Positions 34,277 through 43,749 of a DNA stretch of 60,945 bases are shown here, piece after piece. The translations under genes were made by a program, and so were the position numbers. The notes under the pieces are model-generated. The model was given only the letters and a program-made list of their open reading frames with translations. It searched no databases and was not told the origin of the DNA. The first letter of the stretch is position 1; each line of letters opens with the position of its first letter. The stretch comes from CBDDBH01 sp965225625 (GTDB lineage Bacteria > Pseudomonadota > Gammaproteobacteria > JADZEE01): assembly GCA_965225625.1 (NCBI GenBank), contig CBDDBH010000003.1:1-60945 (forward strand), given 5' to 3'.

Positions 34277-35965
34277 ATGCGAAGATTCGCTGCCACTTGT
34301 CGTCTGGCTAATCGCTATCGACGCGGTGCATTTCGTTTTGCGGCTATTTGTGCGTTGGCGTTGCTTCTACCCACCGCAGATGCGGCTGAACGGCCTAACG
34401 TTATCGTGCTTGTTGCCGACGACCTCGGTTATTCGGATCTTGGCGTATTTGGTTCCGAGATAAGCACGCCGAACCTCGATGCGCTGGCCAGATCCGGAAT
34501 GCTGCTTACCAACTTTCACACGGGAGCAAGCTGCGGGCCGACGCGGGCGATGCTGCTCGCCGGCATGGATCACCATCTGTTCGGCATGGGGGTGCAGACA
34601 CGTCCGAGCGCGCCCGAGCACATGAACAATCCGCATTATGTCGGCTACATGCGCGACAACGTCGTATCGCTGGCGCAACTGATGCGTGATGCCGGCTATC
34701 ACACCTATATGACGGGCAAATGGCATCTGGGCGTCAAGCCCGAACAACGGCCTGACGCGCGCGGTTTCGAGCGGTCGTTTGCACTCTCCGGTGGCGGCGC
34801 CAGCCATTTCCACGACGCCCACGATCTGTTCGATGAAACGGCGAACTATTGGGAAAACGGCAAGGACGTCGAACAATTACCCGCGGATTTTTATTCGTCG
34901 CGCTTTTACACAGACCAGACCATCAAGTACATCGAAGCTGATCGGGCCGACGACAAACCGTTTTTCAGCTATCTCGCCTATACCGCGGTGCACTGGCCGA
35001 TCCAGGTTCCCGACGATTGGCTGGACCGTTATGCCGGCCGCTACGATGCGGGCTGGGATGTGCTGCGCGAGGAGCGTCTGGCACGCATGAAAGCTTTGGG
35101 GGTGATCAACGCCGATGTCACGCCGCACCCACGCCACGAAAAAGCGCCTGCCTGGGAAACCTTGAGTCCGGTGGCTAAACAAGTCGAAGCCCGCAAAATG
35201 GAACTGTATGCGGCGATGCTTGGAAACCTGGACTTTCACATTGGCCGCTTGATCGCATATTTGAAGGAATCCGGACAATTCGACAACACATTCATCCTGT
35301 TCTTTTCCGATAACGGCGCCGAAGGCAACAACATCGGCGCTATGTACAACAACCCGTATTGGCTACCCGCGACCTTTGACAACCGTCTCGAGAACATGGG
35401 CCGGATCCGGTCTTATGTGTGGATGGGGCCGGGCTGGTCGCAAGTGAGCGCTCTTCCTCACCGGATGTATAAAGCTTTTGTCAGCCAGGGTGGGATCCGG
35501 GTACCGGCGTTTGCGGTTGGACCCGGGGTAAACAATGCCGGCACACAAAGCAACGCGCTGATGACGGTAATGGATGTTTTACCCACAGCCTTGGATCTGG
35601 CAGGCCACCAGCATCCCGGTACCCGCTACCAGCAACGGGCGGTCCTGGAACCCACTGGCCGATCATTACTCGGACTTCTGCGCGGCGACCGCCAGCAGGT
35701 ACATGACGACGACTACGCTGTGGGCTGGGAATTAGCAGGGCGCAACGCGTACCGACACGGCGATTGGAAGATCCTGTGGTTGTGGCAACCGTATGGCCCG
35801 GGTCGTTGGGAGTTATTCAATCTGGCCGAGGATCCCGGCGAAACGCGAGACCTCGCCGCCGCCCATCCGGACAAGCTCAAGGAACTGCTAGGCGGTTGGC
35901 AGCATTACGTAGAAACCGCCGGGATCGTCGTCCTGAATAGAGACGAAGGCTACGGCCGTAACTAA
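34277..35965 (+). CDS. Secreted arylsulfatase
   Basis: 562 residues from ATG 34277, chosen because it gives a normal signal peptide (FAAICALALLLPTADA); an earlier ATG at 34229 lies inside the previous gene. The metal site NVIVLVADDLGYSDLG is followed by the sulfatase signature with C86 in SCGPTRAMLLAG (CxPxR), the cysteine converted to formylglycine. HTYMTGKWHLGV, VHWPIQVPDD and LFFSDNGAEGNN are further conserved parts. It removes sulfate from an ester in the periplasm and requires a formylglycine-generating enzyme encoded elsewhere. The stop is directly followed by the large palindrome at 35966. Confidence 0.93.
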   Translation: MRRFAATCRLANRYRRGAFRFAAICALALLLPTADAAERPNVIVLVADDLGYSDLGVFGSEISTPNLDALARSGMLLTNFHTGASCGPTRAMLLAGMDHHLFGMGVQTRPSAPEHMNNPHYVGYMRDNVVSLAQLMRDAGYHTYMTGKWHLGVKPEQRPDARGFERSFALSGGGASHFHDAHDLFDETANYWENGKDVEQLPADFYSSRFYTDQTIKYIEADRADDKPFFSYLAYTAVHWPIQVPDDWLDRYAGRYDAGWDVLREERLARMKALGVINADVTPHPRHEKAPAWETLSPVAKQVEARKMELYAAMLGNLDFHIGRLIAYLKESGQFDNTFILFFSDNGAEGNNIGAMYNNPYWLPATFDNRLENMGRIRSYVWMGPGWSQVSALPHRMYKAFVSQGGIRVPAFAVGPGVNNAGTQSNALMTVMDVLPTALDLAGHQHPGTRYQQRAVLEPTGRSLLGLLRGDRQQVHDDDYAVGWELAGRNAYRHGDWKILWLWQPYGPGRWELFNLAEDPGETRDLAAAHPDKLKELLGGWQHYVETAGIVVLNRDEGYGRN

Positions 35966-36065
35966 AAAAGTGGGGTCCATGAAAAGTGGGGTCAGATACA
36001 CATTTCATAAATGTGTATCTGACCCCACTTTTCATGGACCCCACTTTTCTGACCCCACTTTTTTT
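35966..36065. repeat. REP-like perfect palindrome in a convergent gap
   Basis: Two 40-nt arms (35966-36005 and 36009-36048) are perfect reverse complements separated by 3 nt. Each arm holds two copies of the AAAGTGGGGTC core, one continuing as GGGGTCAGATACACATT. A further copy of the unit, TCTGACCCCACTT, follows and ends in a T run (to 36065). GGGGTCAGA-type units are known as dispersed extragenic palindromes mobilised by REP-associated tyrosine transposases. The element fills the whole space between the stop codons of the sulfatase and MFS genes and can act as a two-way terminator. Confidence 0.85.
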
Positions 36066-37383
36066 AGGATGGCTGGGGCTCGGGTTGTGGAATGATGATG
36101 GCGGCCACCAGCAGTACCACCAGCAAACTCAGGCTTAGCCAGACGGCTGCGTGGTAAGTCCCGAACAGGTCGTTGCCGACACTGAAAAGCGCTGGGCCGA
36201 TGGCACTTCCGACGACCGTCAGCGCCATGTTCAGGCCGCTGATTTCGCCCAGGTGCAAGCGGCCAAAAAAGCGTACGAATGCCAGGTTTGATAGCACGCC
36301 CCACAAGCCACCGGTAAAACCCAGTCCGCAGACCATCAGCCAGTAACCCTGTGGATCCTCTAGCGTCAACAGCCCCCAAGCACCTACCGAGAATCCCAGC
36401 AACATTGCAATCAAAAACGGCTTGAGCGGGGTGTAATCCGATATCCAACTGGCGACAAGGTTGACCGCAACCGACACCACCGCCAACGGAAAGAAATAGC
36501 CAAAGGCTTCCTCGGCACTGTGCCCGTGCTCATTAAAGATTGCGACGATGTGAAAGACCACGGCGGTACCGAACAAGGAATGAAACGCGAGTGCAGCAGC
36601 GTAAACCCAAAAGACCGGGCTTTGTTTCGCTTTTGCGAGCGTATGATCGGGGTACACCGCCCGTGCTTCGTCGCTGCCGTCAGCCACGCCACCATCAGGC
36701 ATTAATCCACACGCTTCCGGCGTGTCGCGTACCAACACAAGTGCCAGCAGAGTGAAACAACCTCCAACAATGGCCGCTAACGCGTAAAGCGCACCTCGCC
36801 AACCGAAACTTTCAATCAAAATCGCAAGAAAGACCGGCGCCAGCGAGAAGGCCAAGGTCGCAATCACACTGCGCGAACCGGACATCAGCCCGCGGCGTTT
36901 GTCATACCACAATAGCAGCACATTTCTCGATGCGTTGGTGAGCACGCCCTGGCCGGTAAAACGCACGCCGAAATAACCGATCAGGATCAACGGAAACGTT
37001 ATCCACGCGACTGGCAATTGCGTAATTGCGCGCAGTGGCGCCGCCAGATAATCAATCCATGCAATGAAAACGACAAAGGCGCCCAGACCTACACTGGCAC
37101 CGACGATAGAGCTGCGCGCGCCGGCATCGTCATAAAAACGGCCGGCTCGAGTGAGCAGGCCCGAACTTGCCAAGGTACCGAATAAGTAGGCAATCGACAG
37201 TTGCGTGCGCGTCAATCCGAATGCTTCGATGAAATGATCGGTAAACACCCCCATGCCCATGGTCTGGCCGGGAATGGACATGAGAATGCCAAGCGTGGAG
37301 ATCAGCCAGATAACCCAGCCGTAAAAAATAGGGCTGCGTTTGACGGCAAACGGCCAATCGGACCTTATCTGCAGTGTGCTCAT
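36064..37383 (-). CDS. MFS transporter (OFA/monocarboxylate type)
   Basis: 439 residues with twelve hydrophobic helices, the start IFYGWVIWLISTLGILMSIPGQTMGMGVFTDHFIEAFGL, and the MFS loop sequence DKRRGLMSGSRSVIATLAFS. This N-terminal pattern is typical of the oxalate/formate antiporter-like group that moves carboxylates. The gene is divergent from the Atu-like operon with a 120-nt gap containing paired palindromes, so it is probably co-regulated and may import the acid degraded by that operon (inference). Its stop codon lies within the T run of the palindrome element. Confidence 0.9.
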   Translation of the reverse strand: MSTLQIRSDWPFAVKRSPIFYGWVIWLISTLGILMSIPGQTMGMGVFTDHFIEAFGLTRTQLSIAYLFGTLASSGLLTRAGRFYDDAGARSSIVGASVGLGAFVVFIAWIDYLAAPLRAITQLPVAWITFPLILIGYFGVRFTGQGVLTNASRNVLLLWYDKRRGLMSGSRSVIATLAFSLAPVFLAILIESFGWRGALYALAAIVGGCFTLLALVLVRDTPEACGLMPDGGVADGSDEARAVYPDHTLAKAKQSPVFWVYAAALAFHSLFGTAVVFHIVAIFNEHGHSAEEAFGYFFPLAVVSVAVNLVASWISDYTPLKPFLIAMLLGFSVGAWGLLTLEDPQGYWLMVCGLGFTGGLWGVLSNLAFVRFFGRLHLGEISGLNMALTVVGSAIGPALFSVGNDLFGTYHAAVWLSLSLLVVLLVAAIIIPQPEPQPS

Positions 37384-37453
37384 TGCTGAATAGCCCCCTT
37401 GAGGCTGCGCAAGTCTACACGCACGCCAAGCACCTGTTCGGTTGCGTTGATCT

Positions 37454-37488
37454 ATGAATATTGTTCATCGATAATGAATCCTATTCAT
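37454..37488. promoter_or_regulatory. Paired palindromic operator, likely for the TetR regulator of the Atu-like operon
   Basis: Two 15-bp inverted repeats of the form ATGAA-N5-TTCAT stand at 37454-37468 and 37474-37488. The second, ATGAATCCTATTCAT, is perfect over six bases per side. The centres are 20 bp apart, about two helical turns. They lie in the divergent gap between the MFS gene and the carboxylase operon, the last ending 15 nt before the carboxylase start codon. A repressor bound here would block both directions. The TetR gene at 43746 is the obvious candidate. Confidence 0.6.
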
Positions 37489-37503
37489 AAATGAACCAAT
37501 CCC

Positions 37504-39123
37504 ATGTCGCTTATCCAATCCACAGTCTCTACAAACAGTGCCGAATACCATGCAAACCGTGCTGACATGCTGTCGTTGATAGATGAAGTACGGGGGCTGG
37601 AACAAAAGGTTCGGTCGCTCTCGAACTCAAAACGCGAATTGTTTGAAAAGCGCAGACAGATCCTGCCGCGTGAACGCATCGCCACGTTGCTGGACCGAGG
37701 CTCGCCCTGGTTGGAGTTGTCAACACTGTGCGGGCTGGGCATGCACGAAGACGATGGCAAAGACAATGTATTCGGCGGCCGCCTGATTGGCGGGATCGGC
37801 TACGTCAGCGGCATACGCGCCATGGTTTACGCCAACGACTCGGCGATTAAGGGCGGCATGCTCTCACCGGCTGCTATCGGCAAGATGCAGCGGATCCAAA
37901 CCATTGCACGGGAAAACAAGCTACCGGTAATCGGGCTGATCGAATCGGCAGGCGGCAATTTGACCGACATGGCCGACAGCTTCGTGCCGGGCGGTGGATT
38001 GTTCTACCGACAGGGGCGATTGTCTGCCCTTGGCATTCCGCAGATTGCAGTCGTGCACGGCTCGTCAACCGCCGGCGGTGCGTACATACCCGGCATGTCC
38101 GACTACGCCATTCTGGTGCGCAATAATTCCAAAGTGTTTCTCGCCGGTGGGCCGTTGGTCAAGGCGGCAACCGGTGAGGACGCGGACGAGCAGGCACTCG
38201 GCGGCGCGGATATGCACACCGAAATCTCGGGTGTTGGTGATTTTCTCGCGGCAGACGACCGCGACGGCTTGCGTATCGCCCGGGAGGTATTAAGTAAGCT
38301 TGGTTGGAACGACACGCTGGCACTGGAACCCGAACGAACGTACAAAGAGCCGCGCTACGATGCGGACGAGATCTGCGGCATTGTGCCGGTTGATTACAAG
38401 CAGCCGTACGATGTGCATGAGGTCATTGCCCGGATAGTCGACGATTCGGATTTCCTCGATTTCAAACCACGTTATGGCACGTTAACGGTGTGCGGCTGGG
38501 CGGAGATCCACGGCTACCCCTGCGGATTTATCGGTAATAACGGGCCGATCGATCACGACGGCGCGGTAAAGGCGGCACAATTCATTCAACTATGCAGTCA
38601 ATCGGGCACTCCTCTGATATTTCTGCAAAATACGACCGGATTCCTGGTCGGTACCGTCGTCGAGCAGGCCGGACTGGTTAAACACGGCTCTAAATTTATT
38701 CAGGCGGTGGCGAATGCACCGGTTGCAAAAATTACACTGATGATCGGTGCAAGTTTTGGCGCCGGCAACTACGCCATGTGCGGCCGAGCATTCGAACCAC
38801 GGTTTTTATTCGGCTGGCCGAACCACCGCGTCGCTGTCATGGGCGGTGAGCAGGCAGCCATGGTCATGGATATCGTTGCCCGCCGCAAAGCCGCGCGTGC
38901 GGGCGTCGATCCCGATGAGGCCGCGTTGCAGGTACAAAGCGAAACAATCACGCACAAAATGAATGCGGCCAGTCATGCTCTGTATGCGACCGCTCGCACC
39001 TGGGATGACGGCCTTATCGATCCACGCGACACTCGCAATGTCTTGGCCATGGCCTTGTCGATCACGCGTGAGAGCGAGAGACGCTCACTCAATCCCAACA
39101 CGTTTGGCGTTGCCAGGATGTGA
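37504..39123 (+). CDS. Acyl-CoA carboxylase beta subunit (geranyl-CoA carboxylase AtuC-like)
   Basis: 539 residues of the carboxyltransferase type shared by methylcrotonyl- and geranyl-CoA carboxylases: GRLIGGIGYVSGIRAMVYAND, KLPVIGLIESAGGNLTDM, STAGGAYIPGMSDYAILV, HTEISGVGDFLA, QNTTGFLVGTVVEQAG and IGASFGAGNYAMCGRAFEPRFLFGWPNHR. It transfers carboxyl from biotin to an alpha,beta-unsaturated acyl-CoA. Linkage to AtuA- and AtuE-like genes, with no HMG-CoA lyase, argues for the acyclic-terpene route and against leucine degradation. No clear ribosome-binding site precedes the ATG, and the operator is very close. Confidence 0.9.
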   Translation: MSLIQSTVSTNSAEYHANRADMLSLIDEVRGLEQKVRSLSNSKRELFEKRRQILPRERIATLLDRGSPWLELSTLCGLGMHEDDGKDNVFGGRLIGGIGYVSGIRAMVYANDSAIKGGMLSPAAIGKMQRIQTIARENKLPVIGLIESAGGNLTDMADSFVPGGGLFYRQGRLSALGIPQIAVVHGSSTAGGAYIPGMSDYAILVRNNSKVFLAGGPLVKAATGEDADEQALGGADMHTEISGVGDFLAADDRDGLRIAREVLSKLGWNDTLALEPERTYKEPRYDADEICGIVPVDYKQPYDVHEVIARIVDDSDFLDFKPRYGTLTVCGWAEIHGYPCGFIGNNGPIDHDGAVKAAQFIQLCSQSGTPLIFLQNTTGFLVGTVVEQAGLVKHGSKFIQAVANAPVAKITLMIGASFGAGNYAMCGRAFEPRFLFGWPNHRVAVMGGEQAAMVMDIVARRKAARAGVDPDEAALQVQSETITHKMNAASHALYATARTWDDGLIDPRDTRNVLAMALSITRESERRSLNPNTFGVARM

Positions 39124-39127
39124 ACCG

Positions 39128-39943
39128 ATGCAGTTACCGATTTGCGAAACCCTATTACTGAACGTCGAAGCTTCGACACTGTTCGTGACGCTCAATCGCC
39201 CTCAAGCTCGTAATGCATTGACGGTGGAAGTGATCAATGAGTTGAATACCGTGATCGATACGCTCGAATCGGATCGCGACATTCGCGCAGTGGTGCTTCG
39301 CGGCGCCGATGGCACTTTTTGTGCCGGTGGTGACATAAAGCGTTTCGAACAAGACGCCAGCACACCTGCTCCGCCCGCGGGAGCGCCGGATCCTATCGCC
39401 ACAGACAATCGCAAGGTCGGCGACTTCTTCCAGCGCTTCGAACAGCTTTCACAAGTGACGATCGGCATCATCGAAGGCGCTGCTTTTGGCGGCGGGCTGG
39501 GTCTGGTGTGTATAACCGATGTCGCGATCTGCCGGGAGGACGCGCGTTTCGCACTGAGCGAAACGGGCCTGGGTATACCGCCGGCGCAAATCGCAGCCTT
39601 TGTGGTTCGGCGCGTGGGTTGGACCAACGCGCGTCATATTGCCTTGACCGGCGCTCGCTTCGACGGGCGTTACGCCAAGGAAATCGGCCTGGTACATCGA
39701 CTCGTTAAAGACGAGCACGAAACCGAGGCCGTGCTGACGCAGGTGCTGAAGGACATTCAACGTTGTGCGCCAGGCGCCAATGCGGCAACTAAACAAATCA
39801 TGTCGAGCGTCGGTGTGCGAGCGCTTGCGGATGTGCTCGATGACGCGTCGCGATCCTTCGCCGATTGCCTGCGAGGTCCCGAAGGCCAGGAAGGCGTGGC
39901 CGCGTTTGTGGAAAAACGTAAGCCTACTTGGGCGAAGAACTGA
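39128..39943 (+). CDS. Enoyl-CoA hydratase (AtuE-like)
   Basis: 271 residues from ATG 39128, 4 nt after the carboxylase stop; a longer frame upstream only overlaps that gene. Crotonase motifs are clear: LFVTLNRPQARNALTVEVINEL, AVVLRGADGTFCAGGDIKRF (first oxyanion-hole region) and IGIIEGAAFGGGLGLVCITDVAI (second). In the Atu pathway this step hydrates isohexenylglutaconyl-CoA. The protein could also be a 3-methylglutaconyl-CoA-like hydratase; the operon context favours the former. Confidence 0.88.
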   Translation: MQLPICETLLLNVEASTLFVTLNRPQARNALTVEVINELNTVIDTLESDRDIRAVVLRGADGTFCAGGDIKRFEQDASTPAPPAGAPDPIATDNRKVGDFFQRFEQLSQVTIGIIEGAAFGGGLGLVCITDVAICREDARFALSETGLGIPPAQIAAFVVRRVGWTNARHIALTGARFDGRYAKEIGLVHRLVKDEHETEAVLTQVLKDIQRCAPGANAATKQIMSSVGVRALADVLDDASRSFADCLRGPEGQEGVAAFVEKRKPTWAKN

Positions 39944-39969
39944 CGTGTCCTCCCCGGGGGAAATGGATC

Positions 39970-41943
39970 ATGACGTTTAACAAGATCCTCATCGCCAACC
40001 GTGGCGAAATTGCTGTGCGCATCCAGCGTACGGCCCAGGCCCTGGGGTACAAGACTGTCGCCGTTTACTCAGACGTGGATCAGGCAGCACCACACGTGGC
40101 GATGGCGGACGAAGCCGTATTGCTTGGCCAAGCGCCCGTGCAGAAATCTTACCTGCGGATCGACAAGATTATCGATGCCTGCAAGTCCACCGGCGCCCAG
40201 GCCGTGCATCCGGGCTATGGTTTGCTCGCGGAGAACCCTGATTTTGCTGAAAGCCTGGCGGCGGCCGACATTCGTTTTATCGGTCCCAGCGCGACCGCGA
40301 TCCGCGCCATGGGCGACAAGGCGGCGGCCAAACGTTTGATGAGTGCGGCCGGTGTCCCCTGTCTGCCCGGTTACGATGGCGAGGACCAGAGTCCGCAATC
40401 ATTCATCGACGCCGCCCGGGGGATCGGTTTTCCGCTGATGGTCAAAGCCGTTGCGGGCGGCGGCGGCCGCGGCATGCGCCTGGTTCAAAGCATCAACGAA
40501 TTACCCGAAGCGCTACAGACGGCGGCCTCGGAAGCCAAACGTTCTTTTGGCGACGGCAGGCTCCTGCTTGAACGGGCCGTACCCGCACCTCGCCACATCG
40601 AGATCCAAGTGTTCGCTGACAGTAGCGGCAATACCGTGCACATGGGTGAACGCGATTGCTCGATACAACGCCGCCACCAAAAAGTTTTCGAAGAAAGCCC
40701 CAGCCCGGTACTCACCCCCGCGCTACGTGAACGCATGGGAGCGGCAGCTATCTCAGCCGCGCAGGCCATTGCCTACGAGGGCGCCGGCACCGTCGAATTT
40801 CTCTACGAGGACACGGCCGATTTTTACTTTCTAGAGATGAATACGCGCCTACAGGTCGAACATGCCGTCACTGAAATGTTGACCGGGATCGATCTGGTCG
40901 AATGGCAAATCGCTATTGCTCAAGGCAAGCCATTGCCATTGACGCAAGCTGAAATCGGATTCCGTGGGCATGCGATTGAAGCACGCCTGTGCGCGGAGGC
41001 GCCGGCACAGGCGTTCCAACCGCAGACCGGTGCCATAGCCATATGGTCACCCGCACAGGGGGCTGATGTTCGCATCGACGCCGGAATCGTGGCGGGCACT
41101 ACGGTCAGTCCCTATTACGATTCCCTGCTCGCGAAAATCATCGGCCATGGCGCCACGCGTGAGGCAGCTTGTCGTACGCTGCTTGGCGCGTTACAGGAGA
41201 CACAGATTTTTGGAGTTCAAACCAACAGGAATTTTTTGATCGAATGCCTACGCCAACCTCTTTTCGTTAATGGACTGGCAACAACCGCTTTCATAGCCGA
41301 GGCATTCGGCCCCTCGGGCTACACGCAGGCAACGCTCGATGACGGTGTTGTCAGCATTGCGGCAGTGTTGCTGTTTCGTGCCGGGCGGCGCAACTGGCCG
41401 CCCACGCTCACGGGATTTTCGTCCAGTCACCCAATTGAAACGCCGATGGCTGTGGTCGTCGACGAACGCGATCCGGTCAACCTGACAATCACGCAACTTG
41501 GCCATGACCACTATCGCGTAAGCATTGCGCAGATGAGCAAAACATTGCGCGTGGAAGATGCGCAAGCGTCGCGGATCCGCATCGACTGTGATGGAGTACG
41601 CGAACACGTGTTCGTCGCCGGCGACGAGCACAATATTTACATCGATTATGCAGATGTAAATGTGTCGGCTCGCGACGCCTTGCTCGCGCCACCGGCGGCT
41701 GGCGAGGCAAGCGGCTCAGGACAGATCCGTGCGCCCATGGACGGTGTCATAGTAACGGTCAGTGTCAAACCCGAGGCCCACGTCAAACGGGGCGACCTGC
41801 TGCTGATATTGGAAGCGATGAAGATGCATCACCGCATCGTCGCGGACGTGGACGGTATTGTCACTCGTGTTAACGCTCTCGCAGGCGAACAGATTGCGAT
41901 GAAACAATTGCTCGTGGAAATCGACCAGCCACAGGTGGGTTAG
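39970..41943 (+). CDS. Biotin-dependent acyl-CoA carboxylase alpha subunit (AtuF-like)
   Basis: 657 residues from ATG 39970, with GGGGGAAA upstream; an earlier ATG at 39928 overlaps the hydratase end. The biotin carboxylase domain is complete: KILIANRGEIAVRIQRTAQ, the glycine-rich VKAVAGGGGRGMRLV and RDCSIQRRHQKVFEESPSP, with EMNTRLQVEHAVTEM following. The C-terminal biotinyl domain ends with the lysine site EAMKMHH (K618). It carboxylates its own biotin with ATP and bicarbonate and works with the beta subunit two genes upstream. Confidence 0.92.
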   Translation: MTFNKILIANRGEIAVRIQRTAQALGYKTVAVYSDVDQAAPHVAMADEAVLLGQAPVQKSYLRIDKIIDACKSTGAQAVHPGYGLLAENPDFAESLAAADIRFIGPSATAIRAMGDKAAAKRLMSAAGVPCLPGYDGEDQSPQSFIDAARGIGFPLMVKAVAGGGGRGMRLVQSINELPEALQTAASEAKRSFGDGRLLLERAVPAPRHIEIQVFADSSGNTVHMGERDCSIQRRHQKVFEESPSPVLTPALRERMGAAAISAAQAIAYEGAGTVEFLYEDTADFYFLEMNTRLQVEHAVTEMLTGIDLVEWQIAIAQGKPLPLTQAEIGFRGHAIEARLCAEAPAQAFQPQTGAIAIWSPAQGADVRIDAGIVAGTTVSPYYDSLLAKIIGHGATREAACRTLLGALQETQIFGVQTNRNFLIECLRQPLFVNGLATTAFIAEAFGPSGYTQATLDDGVVSIAAVLLFRAGRRNWPPTLTGFSSSHPIETPMAVVVDERDPVNLTITQLGHDHYRVSIAQMSKTLRVEDAQASRIRIDCDGVREHVFVAGDEHNIYIDYADVNVSARDALLAPPAAGEASGSGQIRAPMDGVIVTVSVKPEAHVKRGDLLLILEAMKMHHRIVADVDGIVTRVNALAGEQIAMKQLLVEIDQPQVG

Positions 41944-41946
41944 ACC

Positions 41947-43749
41947 ATGGCAAACAACACAATTCGTATCGGTTGCGCCTCCGGGTTCTATGGCGACAGC
42001 CAACTCGCGGCACGACAACTCGTCGAGCACGGCAACATCGACTATCTGGTTTTCGATTATCTCGCCGAGGTTACGATGGCCATTCTGGCGCGCGCCAAAG
42101 CGAAGGATCCTGCCCTGGGATACGCAGTCGACTTCGTTACGGTAACCATGCGTGACGTCATTCGCGACATCGCCGTGCGCGGCATCAAAGTTGTTGCCAA
42201 TGCCGGAGGGTTAAATGCTCCGGGTTGCGCCGCCGCGTTACGGCAGTTGTGCGAAGAGGTCGGCGTCGAATTGAAAATCGCGTCCATATACGGTGACGAC
42301 ATTACACCCATGGGCACGGCGCTGCGCGAGGCGCAGGTAGTCGATATGGCCTCGGGTGCATCGCTGCCCGAGAACTTGCTGTCCATGAACGCCTATCTCG
42401 GCGCACCCCCCATTGCCGCGGCGCTCGCGGCCGGTGCAGATATCGTCGTTACCGGCCGGGTCGTGGACAGCGCGGTAGTGCTGGGCCCGCTAATGCACGA
42501 ATTTGGCTGGGACCGGAAGGACTATGCGTTGCTGGCCGCCGGTTCGCTGGCCGGGCACGTGATCGAATGCGGCTGCCAGGCGACAGGTGGTCTATTCACC
42601 GACTGGAAGGATGTCGAGGCCTGGGACAACATTGGTTACCCGATTGCCGAGGTCGCAGCGGACGGCACCTTCGTTGTGTCCAAGCCGGCCGGCACCGGTG
42701 GGTTGATCGTGCCGGCCGCCATCGGCGAGCAAATTCTGTACGAAATCGGCGATCCGGCAAATTACTTACTGCCTGACGTCACTTGCGACTTCACCGGCGT
42801 AAAGCTGACGCATGTTGGCGATAATCAGGTTGACGTGCGCGGCGCAACGGGCAGAGCACCAAGTCAACATTACAAATGCTGTGCCACCTATCAGGACGGG
42901 TTTCGACTCGTGTTCACCTGCATGATCGGTGGCATTGACGCCGTGGAGAAAGGCAGGCGCGTCGCCAACGCTGCCGTGGCACGGGCGAGACGTGTTTATG
43001 CGCAGCGTGGACTCGCCGATTTTCGCGAGGTCAGCATCGAGATTATTGGCGCGGAGGACACTTACGGGCCTCACAGCCGCGCGCGCCAGGCACGCGAAGT
43101 AGTTGTGAAAATCGGCTTGCAGCACGATTTCGTCGAAGCTTTACAATTTTTTGCGGCCGAGGTTTTCTACATATTCACCTCCACCGCCCAGGGACTTACC
43201 GGCGCGCCCGGGGGCCGCGCCCGACCACAGCCCATGGTCAAGATTTTTTCGTGCCTGGTAGACAAAACACAGGTGCCCGTCATGGTCGAAGTGGACGGTG
43301 CGCCAGTATCAACAACCACCTATGTATCGCCAGGCCCGCCTGTGGATGCAACGCCAATCGTGTATACGCACGCACCGGTATTAACGCCGACAGGAGCAAC
43401 GGCAACCGTGCCGTTGCTGCGTCTTGCCTGGGGCCGCAGCGGCGACAAGGGTGATATTTGCAACATCGGCGTAATCGCCCGCAAGGCTGAATTCGTACCG
43501 CTGTTGCGAGGCGCGTTAACGGCAACGTCGGTGGCAGAATACTTTGCGCACGCATGCTCCGGCCCGGTAGAACGCTTCGAGTTGCCCGGCTTCGACGCAT
43601 TCAATTTCGTGCTGCACGACGCACTGGGCGGTGGCGGAACCGCATCGTTACGCATGGATCCACAGGGCAAAGCCGCGGCCCAAATGCTGCTGTCCAAAGA
43701 GATCGTCGTGCCTGCGGATTGGTTGCAGCCGGGCGGGTTGCTCGCGTGA
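41947..43749 (+). CDS. atuA: AtuA-like acyclic terpene utilisation protein (DUF1446)
   Basis: 600 residues. The N-terminal 450 match the AtuA/DUF1446 family: IRIGCASGFYGDSQLAARQL, IDYLVFDYLAEVTMAILAR, VVANAGGLNAPGCAAAL, ADIVVTGRVVDSAVVLGPLMHEFGW and HVIECGCQATGGLFTDW. The C-terminal part holds a second small domain with RLAWGRSGDKGDICNIGVIAR, which is usual in long members of the family. AtuA is needed for growth on citronellol and geraniol in Pseudomonas, but its reaction is not settled. It starts 3 nt after the alpha-subunit stop and overlaps the TetR gene by 4 nt. Confidence 0.92.
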   Translation: MANNTIRIGCASGFYGDSQLAARQLVEHGNIDYLVFDYLAEVTMAILARAKAKDPALGYAVDFVTVTMRDVIRDIAVRGIKVVANAGGLNAPGCAAALRQLCEEVGVELKIASIYGDDITPMGTALREAQVVDMASGASLPENLLSMNAYLGAPPIAAALAAGADIVVTGRVVDSAVVLGPLMHEFGWDRKDYALLAAGSLAGHVIECGCQATGGLFTDWKDVEAWDNIGYPIAEVAADGTFVVSKPAGTGGLIVPAAIGEQILYEIGDPANYLLPDVTCDFTGVKLTHVGDNQVDVRGATGRAPSQHYKCCATYQDGFRLVFTCMIGGIDAVEKGRRVANAAVARARRVYAQRGLADFREVSIEIIGAEDTYGPHSRARQAREVVVKIGLQHDFVEALQFFAAEVFYIFTSTAQGLTGAPGGRARPQPMVKIFSCLVDKTQVPVMVEVDGAPVSTTTYVSPGPPVDATPIVYTHAPVLTPTGATATVPLLRLAWGRSGDKGDICNIGVIARKAEFVPLLRGALTATSVAEYFAHACSGPVERFELPGFDAFNFVLHDALGGGGTASLRMDPQGKAAAQMLLSKEIVVPADWLQPGGLLA

